Shown: positions 32,767-41,899, counted from the first letter of the stretch. The stretch is DNA of 64,000 nucleotides from an uncultured Alphaproteobacteria bacterium (GCA_944392955.1 CALXYK010000015.1:1-64000), one strand, 5' to 3'. Notes: generated by a model not told the origin, from the letters alone. Made by a program: numbers and translations.

Positions 32767-33636
32767 TTACCAAAATTTAAACTTTGAAATAATCCCTAAT
32801 TTAGCCTTTTTAGATAAAAATATCTTTTTACAATAAGGACAAGTTGTAAAATTATCTGTAAATAGTTTTGCAATTTTAAACAATATCACAACTGGGATAA
32901 ATCCAACTATCACAATCAAAACTAAAACTGCAATAGAAACCCACTTATAATACTTATTTATAGATTCTATAATATTTTTAACAACCGAAGTTTTAGTTTT
33001 AGAAAGTTCGGAATAAATAGCCGAAGACACCTTTCTTTCTGCCTCTGTAAAGATACCATATTTTTCAGCCAAAAGATTTTTATAGTTTGTTGCAGATAGG
33101 TTCAACTGCTTTTGCATTTGAGTATCACCAAAAGATTTAAGTTCAGCCCTTAATGCCTTATTCAAATCTTGTTCTAATAATTTAGAAACTTCCGCAGTTT
33201 TTGTTTTTATTTCATTGTTAACCTTATCAACTTGTTTTTGCAAAGTTGCCGAAGTATCCGCAACCTTATCAGCCCCCTTTACCCCAAACGAAGAAAGTAT
33301 AGCAGCACCTTTTGCAACTTTTTCAGTTTTTTCTACAACACTATCCAATTTTATTTCTGGAACAGAAATTTTTGATGTGTATTTAGATATGTTAATATTT
33401 TTTATCAATTCATCTGACAAATTATCATATTGACTATTCAAAGCAGATGTTGCTTCATAAACACCTTTAATAACAACAAAATCACGAATACTATTAGAAT
33501 TTTTATAGAAAAAATCACAAACAGGAATCACTCCCAAAACAATCCACAAAATAGAAACAATCCAAGCAAATTTTTTCATTTTAGAAGATTGCTTTAAAAC
33601 CTTATACTCATCACCAGTCTTAATATTTTTTACCAT
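32767..33636 (-). CDS. Two-helix membrane protein with C-terminal zinc ribbon-like motif
   Basis: 289 residues from ATG 33634-33636, preceded by GGAGG; the longer frame begins at a TTG inside that ribosome site. One membrane helix lies near 22-42 (FAWIVSILWIVLGVIPVCDFF) and a second near 235-260. Between them is a helical, probably periplasmic segment of about 190 residues, with VVEKTEKVAKGAAILSSFG and a Lys/Glu coiled coil. After the second helix a short cytoplasmic tail carries CPYCKK. No family recognised. The gene stands alone with its own terminator. Confidence 0.72.
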   Translation of the reverse strand: MVKNIKTGDEYKVLKQSSKMKKFAWIVSILWIVLGVIPVCDFFYKNSNSIRDFVVIKGVYEATSALNSQYDNLSDELIKNINISKYTSKISVPEIKLDSVVEKTEKVAKGAAILSSFGVKGADKVADTSATLQKQVDKVNNEIKTKTAEVSKLLEQDLNKALRAELKSFGDTQMQKQLNLSATNYKNLLAEKYGIFTEAERKVSSAIYSELSKTKTSVVKNIIESINKYYKWVSIAVLVLIVIVGFIPVVILFKIAKLFTDNFTTCPYCKKIFLSKKAKLGIISKFKFW

Positions 33637-33697
33637 TTTTACCTCCAATTTTAAAATAAACTACAAAAATATGATAATCCACAAATAAAAAAAAGCA

Positions 33698-33727
33698 ATA
33701 AAAAAACCTCTTATAAAAAAGAGGTTT
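33698..33727 (-). terminator. Intrinsic terminator of the FadL-type gene
   Basis: AAACCTCTT/AAGAGGTTT (33704-33712 and 33719-33727). On the minus strand it is followed by TTTTTTTATTG. Confidence 0.88.
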
Positions 33728-33750
33728 AATTACTTTGATTTTAGGCAAAA

Positions 33751-34953
33751 CTAGAAATAATATTGAACAGCAAAACTCAACATATTAACCCCCATAGAAT
33801 AATTAGAATTTAAACCTTCGTAATCTGCATAATTATCATCGAGGAATATATGAGCATAAGCCATATCAATCTGACCACCATTAAATTTATAACTGCCACC
33901 CAATGCAGTAATTATTCTGTCATTATCAGGGATTCGTGCAGTTCTGTGTTCTTCACTTGAAATTCCAGTTTCATCATATTGAACACCTACCCTTAAAACC
34001 CAAACATCGCTTAAATCATAATCAAGCCCAACTGAATAAGCCCAGGTATTTTTCCAGTTTTCCTCTGTCTTATTAGGACCGTTAACATCAGAATAAATAT
34101 CAAGGTTTTTAAACCTACTCCACCTTGTCCACTTTGCACCTGCTGCTAAACCGAATTTACCAATTTTGTGATAAGCAGAAAACAAAACATGTTCTGGCAA
34201 TGTTATATTAGCAAATGCATCACCTGTAGCAATCAATGAACCATCCATATTATTTGTAAGCATATGATCCCCATTTAAATCAAAATCAGATTTTGAACGA
34301 TAGGAAATACCGAACCTTGTTGAATCAGTTGGTTTATACATCAAACCAAGAGTATATGCAACCGCAGGATCAGATTCCCCCTCTATCTCTGAATGAATAA
34401 GACTTGGGACAGGAGGAGTTGTAGAATCAGAATCGTTTGATAACTGTGCTGTCATATATTGCAATGATAACGAAGCACCAACAGAAAACTTGCTTGAAAC
34501 ATCATAAGACAAAGAAGAAGTCAAGTCATACACAACAACTTCGGAAAGTAATGCATGATTTCTTCCATACCAATCATCATCATATTCTGTTCCCAAACCA
34601 TAAGGAGCATAAAAAGCAAAACCAAGTTTCATCTTATCTGTTAATGAATTTTGCGCAAATAAAAATGGTACCGGTGAAGTAATATCCACCTTTGCTTTAT
34701 CCGATGGATTATCTACATCAAAAGCTTCTGCCTTAATATTTATAACACTCATACCTGCCTGCATACCATCATTTTTCAAACTCATTCCCGCAGGATTAGA
34801 TACAATAGCAGAATAGTCATCACCTACAACACCCATACCCGCAAAACCTCTGGCTAAATTAGAAGTTGAATACTCAGATAATGCAAACCCTGCACCTAAA
34901 ACTGCCTTACTAACAAATAAAAATGAAAAAGCAAAAAGCCCTATATGTTTCAT
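33751..34953 (-). CDS. OmpP1/FadL family outer-membrane transporter
   Basis: 400 residues. Signal peptide about 1-20 (ending VLGAGFA), then the FadL N-terminal hatch: SEYSTSNLARGFAGMGVVGDD followed by AIVSNPAGMS, with the hallmark NPA. The remainder is a 14-strand barrel (SLSYDVSSKFSVGASLSLQYM, GISYRSKSDF, GLDYDLSDVWVLRVGVQYDE), ending LSFAVQYYF with a C-terminal Phe. FadL-type proteins take up fatty acids or aromatic hydrocarbons by lateral diffusion. AAAGGA precedes ATG 34953. The TetR regulator begins about 700 bp upstream on the same strand and may control it, though no operator is identified. Confidence 0.92.
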   Translation of the reverse strand: MKHIGLFAFSFLFVSKAVLGAGFALSEYSTSNLARGFAGMGVVGDDYSAIVSNPAGMSLKNDGMQAGMSVINIKAEAFDVDNPSDKAKVDITSPVPFLFAQNSLTDKMKLGFAFYAPYGLGTEYDDDWYGRNHALLSEVVVYDLTSSLSYDVSSKFSVGASLSLQYMTAQLSNDSDSTTPPVPSLIHSEIEGESDPAVAYTLGLMYKPTDSTRFGISYRSKSDFDLNGDHMLTNNMDGSLIATGDAFANITLPEHVLFSAYHKIGKFGLAAGAKWTRWSRFKNLDIYSDVNGPNKTEENWKNTWAYSVGLDYDLSDVWVLRVGVQYDETGISSEEHRTARIPDNDRIITALGGSYKFNGGQIDMAYAHIFLDDNYADYEGLNSNYSMGVNMLSFAVQYYF

Positions 34954-35054
34954 AATAAAATCCTTTATTTAATTAATAACAATAGGACTATACTCCTAAA
35001 AAAAAATAAATCAAGCGTTTGTTTTAATTTAAAGAAAAAAAACAATAAAAATAC

Positions 35055-35675
35055 CTATACAATCAAAGACTTATCTACGATTTCACAAATTTTATTTATT
35101 TCCTTTTCTGAATAATCTTTCCAATTCATCAATTTTAATATAGGCTCCTTCCTAACTACTACATTAAATATTTGTGAAAAAAGCATAAAGGTATATAGCG
35201 AAGCATCTTCGTTAGATAATTTTCCATTACTTGCATCAATCATCAAATTCTTAACTATCGGCATATAAACAGAATTAAGTCCATTTTCAACAATGTAAAA
35301 AGAAGAAGATGGTTTAATATATTCATACAAATATATATAGGCAATATCCTTTGGTATTTTTGGAAGACAAATCACCTCAATAATTCTATGAATAATATTT
35401 ATCAGCATTTGTTTGCTTTTTTTAGGTGCAGGAAAAGATTTTTCTAAAATTTTATACTCCTCAACAAAAATTGAAACATATTTATTTATCTCATCTACGA
35501 CATAGGAAAGTATCTCATCATACAATCCCTTTTTCCCATTAAAATAATAGGCAATAGAAGAAATATTGACACCTGCCTTTTTGCAAATATCTCTAATAGA
35601 AGTTGCCTCATACCCCTTATCCGCAAATTCTTTGATAGCAACTTTTATAATTTTATTTTTAGAATTATTACTCAT
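35055..35675 (-). CDS. TetR/AcrR family transcriptional regulator
   Basis: 206 residues from ATG 35673-35675; a GTG four codons upstream is also in frame but sits on the ribosome site. The N-terminal helix-turn-helix is clear: IIKVAIKEFADKGYEATSIRDICKKAGVNISSIAYYFNG, where the last stretch is the recognition helix followed by the typical YYFNGKKGLY. The C-terminal ligand domain is about 140 residues (SKQMLINIIHRIIEVI, YIYLYEYIKPSS), like the CecR/DUF1956 group. It lies between a Slam-like gene and the FadL-type gene, all leftward, so it may sense a lipophilic compound; that is inference. Confidence 0.92.
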   Translation of the reverse strand: MSNNSKNKIIKVAIKEFADKGYEATSIRDICKKAGVNISSIAYYFNGKKGLYDEILSYVVDEINKYVSIFVEEYKILEKSFPAPKKSKQMLINIIHRIIEVICLPKIPKDIAYIYLYEYIKPSSSFYIVENGLNSVYMPIVKNLMIDASNGKLSNEDASLYTFMLFSQIFNVVVRKEPILKLMNWKDYSEKEINKICEIVDKSLIV

Positions 35676-35732
35676 AACAAAAACCACCTAACAAAAATAA
35701 ATTATAAACTTTTTCTTTTTTTATGCAAGCAA

Positions 35733-37139
35733 TTAAAAACTTTGATTAAAGGTAAATTCCAATGTAGATTTAGAATATTCTTTCTGCCAAATATTTGAAT
35801 CTTTATCAGTATAAGTGTATGTCAAGGTTGGGGAAAAACCAAAAACATTTAATTTTCTATTGGAAAAAGAAACAGAATATTTCTTTGTAATGTCTTTTTC
35901 CCTCATCATAACAAATTCATAATCATTAACAACCATTCCCTCACCTTCATAATTAGTAAATAAGATAGAAGGTTCCAAATAAACAAAAAACCCGTATGGC
36001 AGTTCTGCACCAAAACCTAATGCAAAACTTCTTCTTAAATTAGCATAAGTTTTGTTTATTGTATTTTCCTTTTCCAAACCAAACTTAAAAATAATATATT
36101 TTGAAACATCAAATGCATAAGAAAACCTACTACTGAATCCAGTAATATTTCCATTTAAAATATCCGCATAATCATCATAGTAAGTAGGAGTATAATACAA
36201 AGAAACTGAGCCAGCCAAAGATTTCGTAAAATCATATTTAGTATCAACTTTGACACCTAAACTTCTACTATACGGAGTATGATGAAGCCATCTTCTGTAA
36301 GAAGTAAGCCCTGTAAATACTTCTCCTCTGCTCCAAACATACTTACCGCCTATTACATAGGATAAATATAGGTCATCATACTCTTTTTTATCATAAGTAG
36401 AGTTATAAACAACCAATTCATTTCTCAACCTCCACCTATCCGATAATTTAAATTCATAATTACCACCAAAGGACAAATTTAAACCAACCGCTTTTTCCTT
36501 ATCTGGTAAATTATTACACAAAAGTCCAAACGGAGTCATAATACATTGTTCACCTGCCCTAGCATTGTTGATATTATTATCCGGAGCCGCACCTATGTTA
36601 AACCAAAAATTCCAGTTTTTATTTTGCCTTACCACATACAAAGCCATAGCAATACTATCTTGAACACTTTTTGGTAAGTTTTTATCTGTCAATGCCAAAC
36701 GTAAATGATAATCAGCCCTGAACCAAGACCCCTTTAACATATATAATTCTGCCAATTTCAACCTTATACTTGCAATATTAGGCTGATATCCAAGAATAAA
36801 TCTATATATTTCTATGGCATCATCAATCTTCCCCTCTATTATATAAACCTGAGCAATCAGATACAATCTTTCTATTTCTAATTCTATAACAGAAAACGGA
36901 GATTTTAATAACAAAACTTTTGCTGTATCCAGTTGTCTATTTTTAATAGAATCTTTGGCAAGTTTTAAAATTTGAATAGGTGTAAGAGAAATAATTTCAT
37001 CAGAGGTATCTTTCCCCTCTGAAACTTTCTCCATCACAACAGGAGTATCTTCCTTTTCATCTACATCACTTGCCAACACAACACTTGACGAGAATAAGAA
37101 GATTATAGATAAAAAGCCACATAAAATTCTATAAAACAT
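35733..37139 (-). CDS. Slam-like (DUF560) outer-membrane protein, TPR plus barrel
   Basis: 468 residues from ATG 37137-37139 (GGAGAGAG just upstream; the longer frame starts at a TTG in the ribosome site). Signal peptide about 1-25 (VVLASDVD), then a periplasmic TPR-like helical domain to about 180 (LTPIQILKLAKDSIKN, IDDAIEIYRFILGYQP). The barrel opens with NWNFWFNIGAAPDNNINNA, the signature of the surface lipoprotein assembly modifier family, and ends YSKSTLEFTFNQSF. Slam proteins move lipoproteins or secreted haemophores to the cell surface. No TbpB-like or other clear substrate lies next to it, so this copy is an orphan in the window. Confidence 0.82.
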   Translation of the reverse strand: MFYRILCGFLSIIFLFSSSVVLASDVDEKEDTPVVMEKVSEGKDTSDEIISLTPIQILKLAKDSIKNRQLDTAKVLLLKSPFSVIELEIERLYLIAQVYIIEGKIDDAIEIYRFILGYQPNIASIRLKLAELYMLKGSWFRADYHLRLALTDKNLPKSVQDSIAMALYVVRQNKNWNFWFNIGAAPDNNINNARAGEQCIMTPFGLLCNNLPDKEKAVGLNLSFGGNYEFKLSDRWRLRNELVVYNSTYDKKEYDDLYLSYVIGGKYVWSRGEVFTGLTSYRRWLHHTPYSRSLGVKVDTKYDFTKSLAGSVSLYYTPTYYDDYADILNGNITGFSSRFSYAFDVSKYIIFKFGLEKENTINKTYANLRRSFALGFGAELPYGFFVYLEPSILFTNYEGEGMVVNDYEFVMMREKDITKKYSVSFSNRKLNVFGFSPTLTYTYTDKDSNIWQKEYSKSTLEFTFNQSF

Positions 37140-37209
37140 CTCTCTCTCCAAATGAGAAACTACTACATCTATAAATATTTTTCAAGGAAAAAACTCCTAA
37201 ACAAGAGTT

Positions 37210-37238
37210 AAAAAAAACTGCTTGAAAAACTCAAACAG
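37210..37238 (-). terminator. Intrinsic terminator of tRNA-Glu
   Basis: CTGTTTGA/TCAAGCAG (37231-37238 with 37218-37225, one G-U pair). On the minus strand it is followed by eight T. Confidence 0.8.
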
Positions 37239-37251
37239 CCAATTTTTTATT

Positions 37252-37327
37252 TGGCGTCCCCAAGGAGATTCGAACTCCTGTTGAGAGATTGAAAGCCTCT
37301 AGTCCTAGGCCTCTAGACGATGGGGAC
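37252..37327 (-). tRNA. tRNA-Glu (TTC)
   Basis: 76 nt with an encoded CCA. The acceptor GTCCCCA pairs with TGGGGAC, the anticodon loop CTTTCAA reads TTC, and the T loop is GTTCGAA. Confidence 0.96.
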
Positions 37328-37346
37328 CCACACAAAATATATGAGC

Positions 37347-37374
37347 ATTATATATAAAAATTTTTAAAATGCAA
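37347..37374 (-). promoter_or_regulatory. Promoter of tRNA-Glu
   Basis: On the minus strand TTGCAT (37369-37374), a 16-bp spacer and TATAAT (37347-37352), ending about 20 bp before the tRNA. Confidence 0.82.
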
Positions 37375-37477
37375 GTATTTTTTTATTCAATAAATTAAAA
37401 AAAGATGAAATAAATTTATGGAATTTAAATAAATAAAGTGATAACATAGTCCAAGTTTAACAAAAAGGAGAATAAAA

Positions 37478-38545
37478 ATGGCAATGATATCTTTGCGACA
37501 ATTACTAGATCATGCAAGTGAATACAACTATGGAATTCCTGCATTCAATATAAATAATATGGAACAAATGCTCGCCGTATTAGCAGCAGCAAACAAATGT
37601 AATGCTCCTGTTATAATACAGGCATCAAAGGGTGCCAGAGCATATGCTAATGATAAGGTTTTAAAACATCTTATGCTAGCCGCAGTTGAAATGTATCCAA
37701 ACCTACCTATCTGTTTACACCAAGATCACGGCCCATCAGCATCTGTATGTGCATCTGCAATTTCAAATGGATTCACATCTGTTATGATGGATGGATCTTT
37801 AACACCTGATGGACAACCTTCAACTTTTGAATACAACAGCGAAATTACAAACAAGGTTGTAAATATCGCTCATCCTCTTGGTGTATCCGTGGAAGGTGAA
37901 ATCGGAGTTATAGGTTCCCTTGAAACAGGAAAAGGTGAAAAAGAAGATGGATTCGGTGCCGAAGGTAAAGTTTCAAAGGATAAACTTGTAACAAATCCTG
38001 ATGAAGCAGCAAAATTCGTTTCTGCAACACATGTTGATGCTTTGGCTGTTGCAATTGGAACATCTCATGGTGCATATAAATTCACAAGAAAACCTGATGG
38101 CGAAATTCTATCTATTGAAACAGTAAAATTGATTCATGCAAAATTACCAAATACTGCTTTGGTAATGCATGGTTCTTCCAGTGTTCCACAAGATTTATTA
38201 GAAGAAATAAATAAATATGGTGGTGCAATACCTGAAACCTATGGTGTTCCAGTAGAAGAAATTCAAAAAGGAATCAAATATGGTGTTCGCAAAGTTAATG
38301 TTGATACCGATTTACGTTTGGCATGCACTGCTGCAATAAGAAAGGTTTATGCAACAAAACCTGATGAATTTGATCCACGAAAATATATGAAACCAGCAAT
38401 GGAAAAAATGCAGGAAGTTTGCGAAGCTCGTTATGAACAATTTGGTGCCGCAGGACACGCAAGCCAAATTAAACCTATTTCTTTACAAGAAATGGCAAAA
38501 AGATACGAAAGTGGCGAACTAGATCCCGTCATAAAACAAAACTAA
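37478..38545 (+). CDS. fba: Fructose-bisphosphate aldolase, class II
   Basis: 355 residues. A zinc-dependent aldolase that cleaves fructose-1,6-bisphosphate to DHAP and glyceraldehyde-3-P in glycolysis and the reverse in gluconeogenesis. The zinc-site and substrate motifs are present: GIPAFNINN (19-27), CLHQDHGPS with the metal His pair, VSVEGEIGVIGS, AVAIGTSHGAYK, LVMHGSSSVP and RKVNVDTDLR. The length and the GEKEDGFGAEG insert match the subclass found in many alphaproteobacteria (CbbA/FbaB-like). AAGGAG precedes ATG 37478 and a clean terminator follows, so it is a single-gene transcript. Confidence 0.97.
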   Translation: MAMISLRQLLDHASEYNYGIPAFNINNMEQMLAVLAAANKCNAPVIIQASKGARAYANDKVLKHLMLAAVEMYPNLPICLHQDHGPSASVCASAISNGFTSVMMDGSLTPDGQPSTFEYNSEITNKVVNIAHPLGVSVEGEIGVIGSLETGKGEKEDGFGAEGKVSKDKLVTNPDEAAKFVSATHVDALAVAIGTSHGAYKFTRKPDGEILSIETVKLIHAKLPNTALVMHGSSSVPQDLLEEINKYGGAIPETYGVPVEEIQKGIKYGVRKVNVDTDLRLACTAAIRKVYATKPDEFDPRKYMKPAMEKMQEVCEARYEQFGAAGHASQIKPISLQEMAKRYESGELDPVIKQN

Positions 38546-38551
38546 AAACTA

Positions 38552-38578
38552 AAATCCCCTATCAAAAGGGGATTTTTT
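38552..38578 (+). terminator. Intrinsic terminator of fba
   Basis: AAATCCCC/GGGGATTT (38552-38559 and 38568-38575) followed by TTTTTTAT. Confidence 0.92.
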
Positions 38579-38642
38579 ATAAAAGTATCTTTACAAGGCT
38601 TTTAAAATATGATAATATAAAAAAGTCGAAATGAGGGAATAA

Positions 38643-39776
38643 ATGGCAGGAGAGAAATTTAAAACATTAAAAATTATAGGTATTATCTGTCTTGGACTAA
38701 CCTCCTGCCGTTCTTCACGCATAGACAACAGAATCTCTTTTAAAAAATCCGAAAAAAAAATGACCGTATCAGAAATCAGTTTTGATACTTTGCCAGGTTG
38801 GGACACCGAAGATCCATCCGAAGCATTAAAGGCTTTTAAAAAATCTTGCACAAAAATAATGAACGAAGGTGATTTTGTTGCCAGTTCACAAATAGTCATA
38901 TCTGCAAGTTTTATGAAAGATGCCTGCTCTGCAATTCCCGAAGGCAACATCACAAAGGAATTAGCAAAAACATATTTTGAATATTGGTTCGCCCCTTACA
39001 AAGTTTACACCCTTGATGGCAATGATCAGGGAACAATGACTGGCTATTATGAAATAGAATTAGAAGGTGATATCAACCCATCATGCGACTACCTTGTCCC
39101 TATATATGCAAAACCTTGCGACTTACCAAATGATGGTAGTAAATATTTAAGCAGAAAAGAAATAGAACAAGGTAAAATGAGGGATAAGGCTCCTGTCATT
39201 TTCTGGGCAAAAAATTTATCAGATGTTATACTCCTTCATATACAAGGCTCCGGTGTAATCAAGGCACCAAATGGCAAAAAATATCGTGTAGGTTATGCAG
39301 GAAATAATGGTTATAATTTCAAAGGGATAGGTTCAATTTTAATGGATCATGGGATTCGTCCCGAAGGTGGTTATTCAATGAATGCTGTTAAAAAATGGCT
39401 TGATACTCACCCTAATGAAACAAAAAAACTTATCCTTGAAAATGATAGATATATATTTTTCCGCGAAGTAATAGGCGAAGGGCCAATAGGTGCAATGGGT
39501 GTTCCTTTGACACCTGAACGAAGTATTGCTGTTGACCCTGAATATATACCACTTGGACTTCCACTATACATTGATACAACAGATGCAGATGGACAAGATT
39601 TCAAAAAAACTGCAATCGCACAGGATATAGGAAGTGCAATAAAAGGTGCTATCCGTGCTGATATATTTTGGGGTGGTGGAGAACGTGCTTTCTCTAAGGC
39701 TGGACGACAACATTCCAATGGATCCTATTATATCTTTTTACCAAAAGAAGGTAAAAGTTTCGCTATAAAAAAATAA
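38643..39776 (+). CDS. mltA: Membrane-bound lytic murein transglycosylase A
   Basis: 377 residues. Lipoprotein signal with lipobox LTSC (Cys22), so probably anchored to the outer membrane facing the periplasm. MltA domain: MTGYYEIELEG, RVGYAGNNGYNFKGIGSIL, then PEGGYSMNAVKKWLDTHP. The C-terminal 3D domain has ERSIAVDPEYIPLGLPLYI and AIAQDIGSAIKGAIRADIFWG, with catalytic Asp328. It cleaves peptidoglycan glycan strands to 1,6-anhydro ends during growth and recycling. GAGGGA precedes the ATG. The small GrpB-like gene follows 13 bp later. Confidence 0.95.
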   Translation: MAGEKFKTLKIIGIICLGLTSCRSSRIDNRISFKKSEKKMTVSEISFDTLPGWDTEDPSEALKAFKKSCTKIMNEGDFVASSQIVISASFMKDACSAIPEGNITKELAKTYFEYWFAPYKVYTLDGNDQGTMTGYYEIELEGDINPSCDYLVPIYAKPCDLPNDGSKYLSRKEIEQGKMRDKAPVIFWAKNLSDVILLHIQGSGVIKAPNGKKYRVGYAGNNGYNFKGIGSILMDHGIRPEGGYSMNAVKKWLDTHPNETKKLILENDRYIFFREVIGEGPIGAMGVPLTPERSIAVDPEYIPLGLPLYIDTTDADGQDFKKTAIAQDIGSAIKGAIRADIFWGGGERAFSKAGRQHSNGSYYIFLPKEGKSFAIKK

Positions 39777-39789
39777 TTTTATAAAATAA

Positions 39790-40011
39790 ATGACTAAACA
39801 ATTAAAAGATATGAGTTTAAAGGAATTATGGGCACTATTCCCCATAATTTTAACTCCACACAATGAAAAATGGGCAAATTGGTATAAAAAAGGAAAAGAA
39901 TACGAACAACTAAAACTTTCCCTTTGGAAAAAATACGAACACAACAGGGATAAATACACAAATGCAAAATCACAATTTGTAAATGAAATCCTTAAAACAA
40001 AAAAATTATAA
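39790..40011 (+). CDS. Miniature GrpB-like protein lacking the nucleotidyltransferase core
   Basis: 73 residues. The N-terminal half (MSLKELWALFPIILTPHNE, then W-x2-WY) looks like the start of GrpB/UPF0157 proteins, and the C-terminal half (YEQLKLSLWKKYEHNRDKYT, then NAKSQFV) like their end. The central part of about 100 residues, which in GrpB carries the HIGSTAVPG-type catalytic core, is absent. The two ends are joined in frame at about residue 36. This looks like an internal deletion; the product cannot be a nucleotidyltransferase. There is no clear ribosome site, so it may be a remnant or be translationally coupled to mltA. Confidence 0.6.
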   Translation: MTKQLKDMSLKELWALFPIILTPHNEKWANWYKKGKEYEQLKLSLWKKYEHNRDKYTNAKSQFVNEILKTKKL

Positions 40012-40018
40012 AAAGTAA

Positions 40019-40384
40019 TTAAAAAAACTTTTTACAAACCATTATCCAAACAAAAATCAAATTAACAAAGGACAATAACACAATCAAACTGCCAATATCT
40101 TTTGATGCTTTTGAAAGAATATGCCACTCAGAAGAAATTCTATCTATACACGCCTCTATCGCAGAATTAACTAATTCCGCAAACAAAACAAAAAATATAC
40201 TGGAAATCAATAAAACTCGTTCTACAACTAATACAGGAAGGAAAAGTGCTGTTATAAAAAGAATTAAGGATAATAATAAATCCTGTCTGAAAGCCTCCTC
40301 TTCCCTAAATGCATAAACAAAACCATCAAAAGAATTTTTAAAAGCCACAAAGATTCTTTTTATTCCGGAAAATTCATGTTTCAT
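40019..40384 (-). CDS. dgkA: Diacylglycerol kinase
   Basis: 121 residues, the size of E. coli DgkA. Three membrane helices (about 33-50, 56-73, 95-117). The family signature is present: REEEAFRQDL (cytoplasmic face) and ELVNSAIEACIDR followed by KASKDIGSLIVLLS. It phosphorylates diacylglycerol to phosphatidate in the inner membrane and recycles the diacylglycerol produced when envelope glycans take head groups from phospholipids. Its ATG follows the pssA stop directly (TAA-ATG). Together with psd and pssA it makes a phospholipid operon. Confidence 0.96.
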   Translation of the reverse strand: MKHEFSGIKRIFVAFKNSFDGFVYAFREEEAFRQDLLLSLILFITALFLPVLVVERVLLISSIFFVLFAELVNSAIEACIDRISSEWHILSKASKDIGSLIVLLSFVNLIFVWIMVCKKFF

Positions 40385-41152
40385 TTACTTTTTTCCTTCG
40401 TATTCCTTTTTCATCTTTAAAAATTTTATCACTGACAAAGGAATAGTTAAAAAATAGAAACACCAAACAAAAGCAACTACTCCCCAAAAATGGAAATACA
40501 ATAATCCAACTAATATAATAAATACTATATAAATAAATGGCAATTCATTTCTAGAAACTCTAATTTTTTTCAATGACAATGTTGGAATACGACTAATCAT
40601 TAACAAAGCAACAATTGCCATAAAAATCAAAGATATATAAGGGGATTTAAAAATTTCCAAATCAGTCGCTAAAAACAAAGATAATGGCAACACACCTAAC
40701 ATCGCCGCAGCCGGAGCCGGAACCCCGGTAAAGAAATATGACCAATACTCAGGCACATTTTCTTTTGTTGTCATAGTATTAAACCTTGCCAAACGAAGCA
40801 CACAACAAATCGCAAAAATAATAGAAATAATCCAACCAAAACTTTTTACATTTTGATTAGTAAAAAAGAACATAACAAAAGCCGGTGCCACACCAAAACT
40901 TATACTATCAGCCAAAGAGTCTAACTCCACCCCAAACTGTGATGGTGCATTAAACAACCTTGCAACCCTTCCATCAAAACCATCAAAAAATGCAGCCAAA
41001 ATAATAGCAATAACCGCCTTTTCAAATTCACCTCTTGATGCAAGTAATATAGCAGTCATACCAGCCGCAACTGATGCCAATGTAATCATTGCAGGTAAAA
41101 CTTTACCCAAAGGAAAAAATTTATCTTCATCAACAAACTTTGTTTTTTTCAT
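40385..41152 (-). CDS. pssA: CDP-diacylglycerol-serine O-phosphatidyltransferase
   Basis: 255 residues with about eight membrane helices. The CDP-alcohol phosphotransferase motif DG-x2-AR-x8-G-x3-D-x3-D is intact (D60, G61, A64, R65, G74, D78, D82). It is the membrane-type (Bacillus/alphaproteobacterial) enzyme rather than the E. coli peripheral PLD-like one. It condenses CDP-diacylglycerol with serine to phosphatidylserine, the substrate of the psd product encoded just upstream (11-bp gap). AAGGAG precedes the ATG. Confidence 0.96.
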   Translation of the reverse strand: MKKTKFVDEDKFFPLGKVLPAMITLASVAAGMTAILLASRGEFEKAVIAIILAAFFDGFDGRVARLFNAPSQFGVELDSLADSISFGVAPAFVMFFFTNQNVKSFGWIISIIFAICCVLRLARFNTMTTKENVPEYWSYFFTGVPAPAAAMLGVLPLSLFLATDLEIFKSPYISLIFMAIVALLMISRIPTLSLKKIRVSRNELPFIYIVFIILVGLLYFHFWGVVAFVWCFYFLTIPLSVIKFLKMKKEYEGKK

Positions 41153-41163
41153 AGCAAAACTCC

Positions 41164-41862
41164 TTATTTTTTACGCACAGCTAAAATAGTTTCACCGCTA
41201 ACCATTACCTGTCCAGGTAAAACCTTTATATCATATTTATTTTTAGGAAGGTAAATATCCAAACGGGAACCAAATTTAATAAGTCCAAATCTTTCACCTT
41301 GCTCTACGACATCTCCCTTTTGTAAACGAGAAACAATACGACGAGCAACCAAACCTGCAATCTGTACATAACAAACCGTATCACCTTCTTTTGTTTCAAC
41401 TAAAACAAGGTTTCTTTCATTATCCTTACTTGCCTTATCTAAATCAGCATTAAAAAACTTACCCGCAATATAAAGAGTTTTAAGGACAACTCCTGACACT
41501 GGATTTCTATTTACATGCACATTAAAAACGGACATAAATATACTAAATTTTATATATTTTTCATCTCCCATATTAAGTTCTTCTGGCAAGGTAGTTTCCT
41601 TAATAGGAAGCAATATTCCATCTGCCGGAGAAATCACCAAACCTTCCCCTTCCGGAGTATATCTTTCTGGATCACGAAAGAAGTAAAATGCGAACAAAGA
41701 AATTGCAATAGCAAAAATGCCTACTACATCTGATAAAAGCAATAGGAAAAATGAAATTGCAAAAAATATCGCCACTATAACAACACCTTCCGCACTGATT
41801 TTAGGAAGAAGAAAACTTCTGATACTTAAATCTATTTTTGGTTCTTTATCTTTTTTTGACAT
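41164..41862 (-). CDS. psd: Phosphatidylserine decarboxylase proenzyme
   Basis: 232 residues, the short membrane-anchored form. A hydrophobic pair of helices at about 24-62 is followed by FFRDPERYTP and ISPADG (D81), FMSVFNVHVNRNPVSG (H116) and the self-cleavage site KFGSR (between G198 and S199), which makes the pyruvoyl group. The short form uses GS within FGSR-x-DIYLP, as here, not the LGST of E. coli. It makes phosphatidylethanolamine and is first in the psd-pssA-dgkA cluster. GAGGAG precedes the ATG. Confidence 0.96.
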   Translation of the reverse strand: MSKKDKEPKIDLSIRSFLLPKISAEGVVIVAIFFAISFFLLLLSDVVGIFAIAISLFAFYFFRDPERYTPEGEGLVISPADGILLPIKETTLPEELNMGDEKYIKFSIFMSVFNVHVNRNPVSGVVLKTLYIAGKFFNADLDKASKDNERNLVLVETKEGDTVCYVQIAGLVARRIVSRLQKGDVVEQGERFGLIKFGSRLDIYLPKNKYDIKVLPGQVMVSGETILAVRKK

Positions 41863-41899
41863 AATAATAACTCCTCATCTTAATGAAATAAATCTTAAA

